NCBI GenBank assembly: GCA_033851845.1
Contig: JAWWOH010000064.1
Coordinates: 1-15,931, forward strand
Origin: RYN-124 sp033851845
GTDB lineage: Bacteria; Actinomycetota; Actinomycetes; Mycobacteriales; SCTD01
Direction: 5' to 3'
Length of the DNA stretch: 15,931 nt
Part shown: positions 15,843 through 15,931 of the stretch, piece by piece
How the letters are laid out: every line of letters begins with the position of its first letter
Position numbering within the stretch: the first letter of the stretch is position 1
The notes under the pieces: model-generated
What the model was told of the DNA's origin: nothing
What the model saw: the letters and a program-made list of their open reading frames with translations, nothing else
Database searches by the model: none
Made by a program: the position numbers and the translations under genes

Positions 15843-15931
15843 ATGGCAGGACCGGACCGCGAGAAGGCGCTCGACATGGCGCTCGCGCAGATCGACAAGA
15901 ACTTCGGCAAGGGCTCGGTGATGCGCCTCGG
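15843..15931 (+). CDS. recA: RecA recombinase, N-terminal fragment cut by the window edge
   Basis: Only the first 29 codons are present. They read MAGPDREKALDMALAQIDKN and then FGKGSVMRL, the highly conserved actinobacterial RecA N-terminus (the helix used in filament contacts, followed by the FGKGSVM segment). RecA forms ATP-dependent filaments on single-stranded DNA for homologous recombination and triggers LexA self-cleavage. The start is fixed by the family N-terminus and by AGGAG 5 bases upstream. The preceding 170 bases contain two proposed damage-responsive promoters, one LexA-controlled and one PafBC-like. The ATP-binding core lies beyond the window, so intactness cannot be judged. 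Confidence 0.97.
   Translation, partial: MAGPDREKALDMALAQIDKNFGKGSVMRL

Noticed and set aside
1..15931. Frequent CGTACG/GTACGACG strings as a dispersed repeat family
   Set aside because: Most copies lie inside codons for Val-Arg-Arg, Ala-Tyr-Asp and similar; only the recA-leader cluster has a distinctive arrangement.

Overview
The window is chromosomal DNA from a high-GC Actinomycetota. It has strong G/C third positions, frequent GTG starts, actinobacterial -10 hexamers of the TANNNT type, a DUF3046 gene directly before recA, a TCGAAC-N4-GTTCGA-type LexA site, and a full-length (about 1,540 aa) Lhr helicase. The family or order cannot be fixed from this sequence alone. It is densely coding: no gene-free stretch reaches 300 bases. 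I saw no RNA genes, mobile elements or CRISPR array.

Layout. (1) 1-2996, plus: the 3' part of a secreted M36 (fungalysin-type) zinc metalloprotease with a C-terminal LAATG cell-wall sorting tail. (2) 9214-2993, minus: a compact run of four genes, in transcription order a small YjdJ-type acetyltransferase, lhr, a DUF72 protein and a SAM methyltransferase. The last three genes are separated by 1 base or overlap by 4 bases. (3) 9272-13823, plus: two exported proteins, a penicillin-acylase-family Ntn hydrolase with an LPRTG sorting tail and an Asp-box beta-propeller protein. (4) 13884-15672, plus: a DUF5005/DUF4185-like propeller protein with a start-codon problem, a GNAT acetyltransferase and DUF3046. 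(5) 15673-15931: the recA regulatory region and the first 29 codons of recA.

Functional themes. One is DNA-damage response: lhr, DUF3046 and recA, with a LexA site plus a LexA-independent (PafBC/RecA-NDp-like) promoter before recA and a weaker candidate of the same kind before lhr. The other is the cell surface: a protease and an acylase that both appear sortase-anchored, by two different sorting motifs, and an exported beta-propeller protein. The two groups are interleaved, not one pathway.

The most informative signals are regulatory or start-related: the two-promoter recA region with a 12-bp palindrome and hairpin, two probable leaderless promoters (15017-15022 and 15468-15473) with identical 7-nt spacing to GTG, and the propeller gene at 13884 that lacks any ATG/GTG/TTG start able to include its conserved N-terminus. 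I did not find a clearly new multi-gene system.
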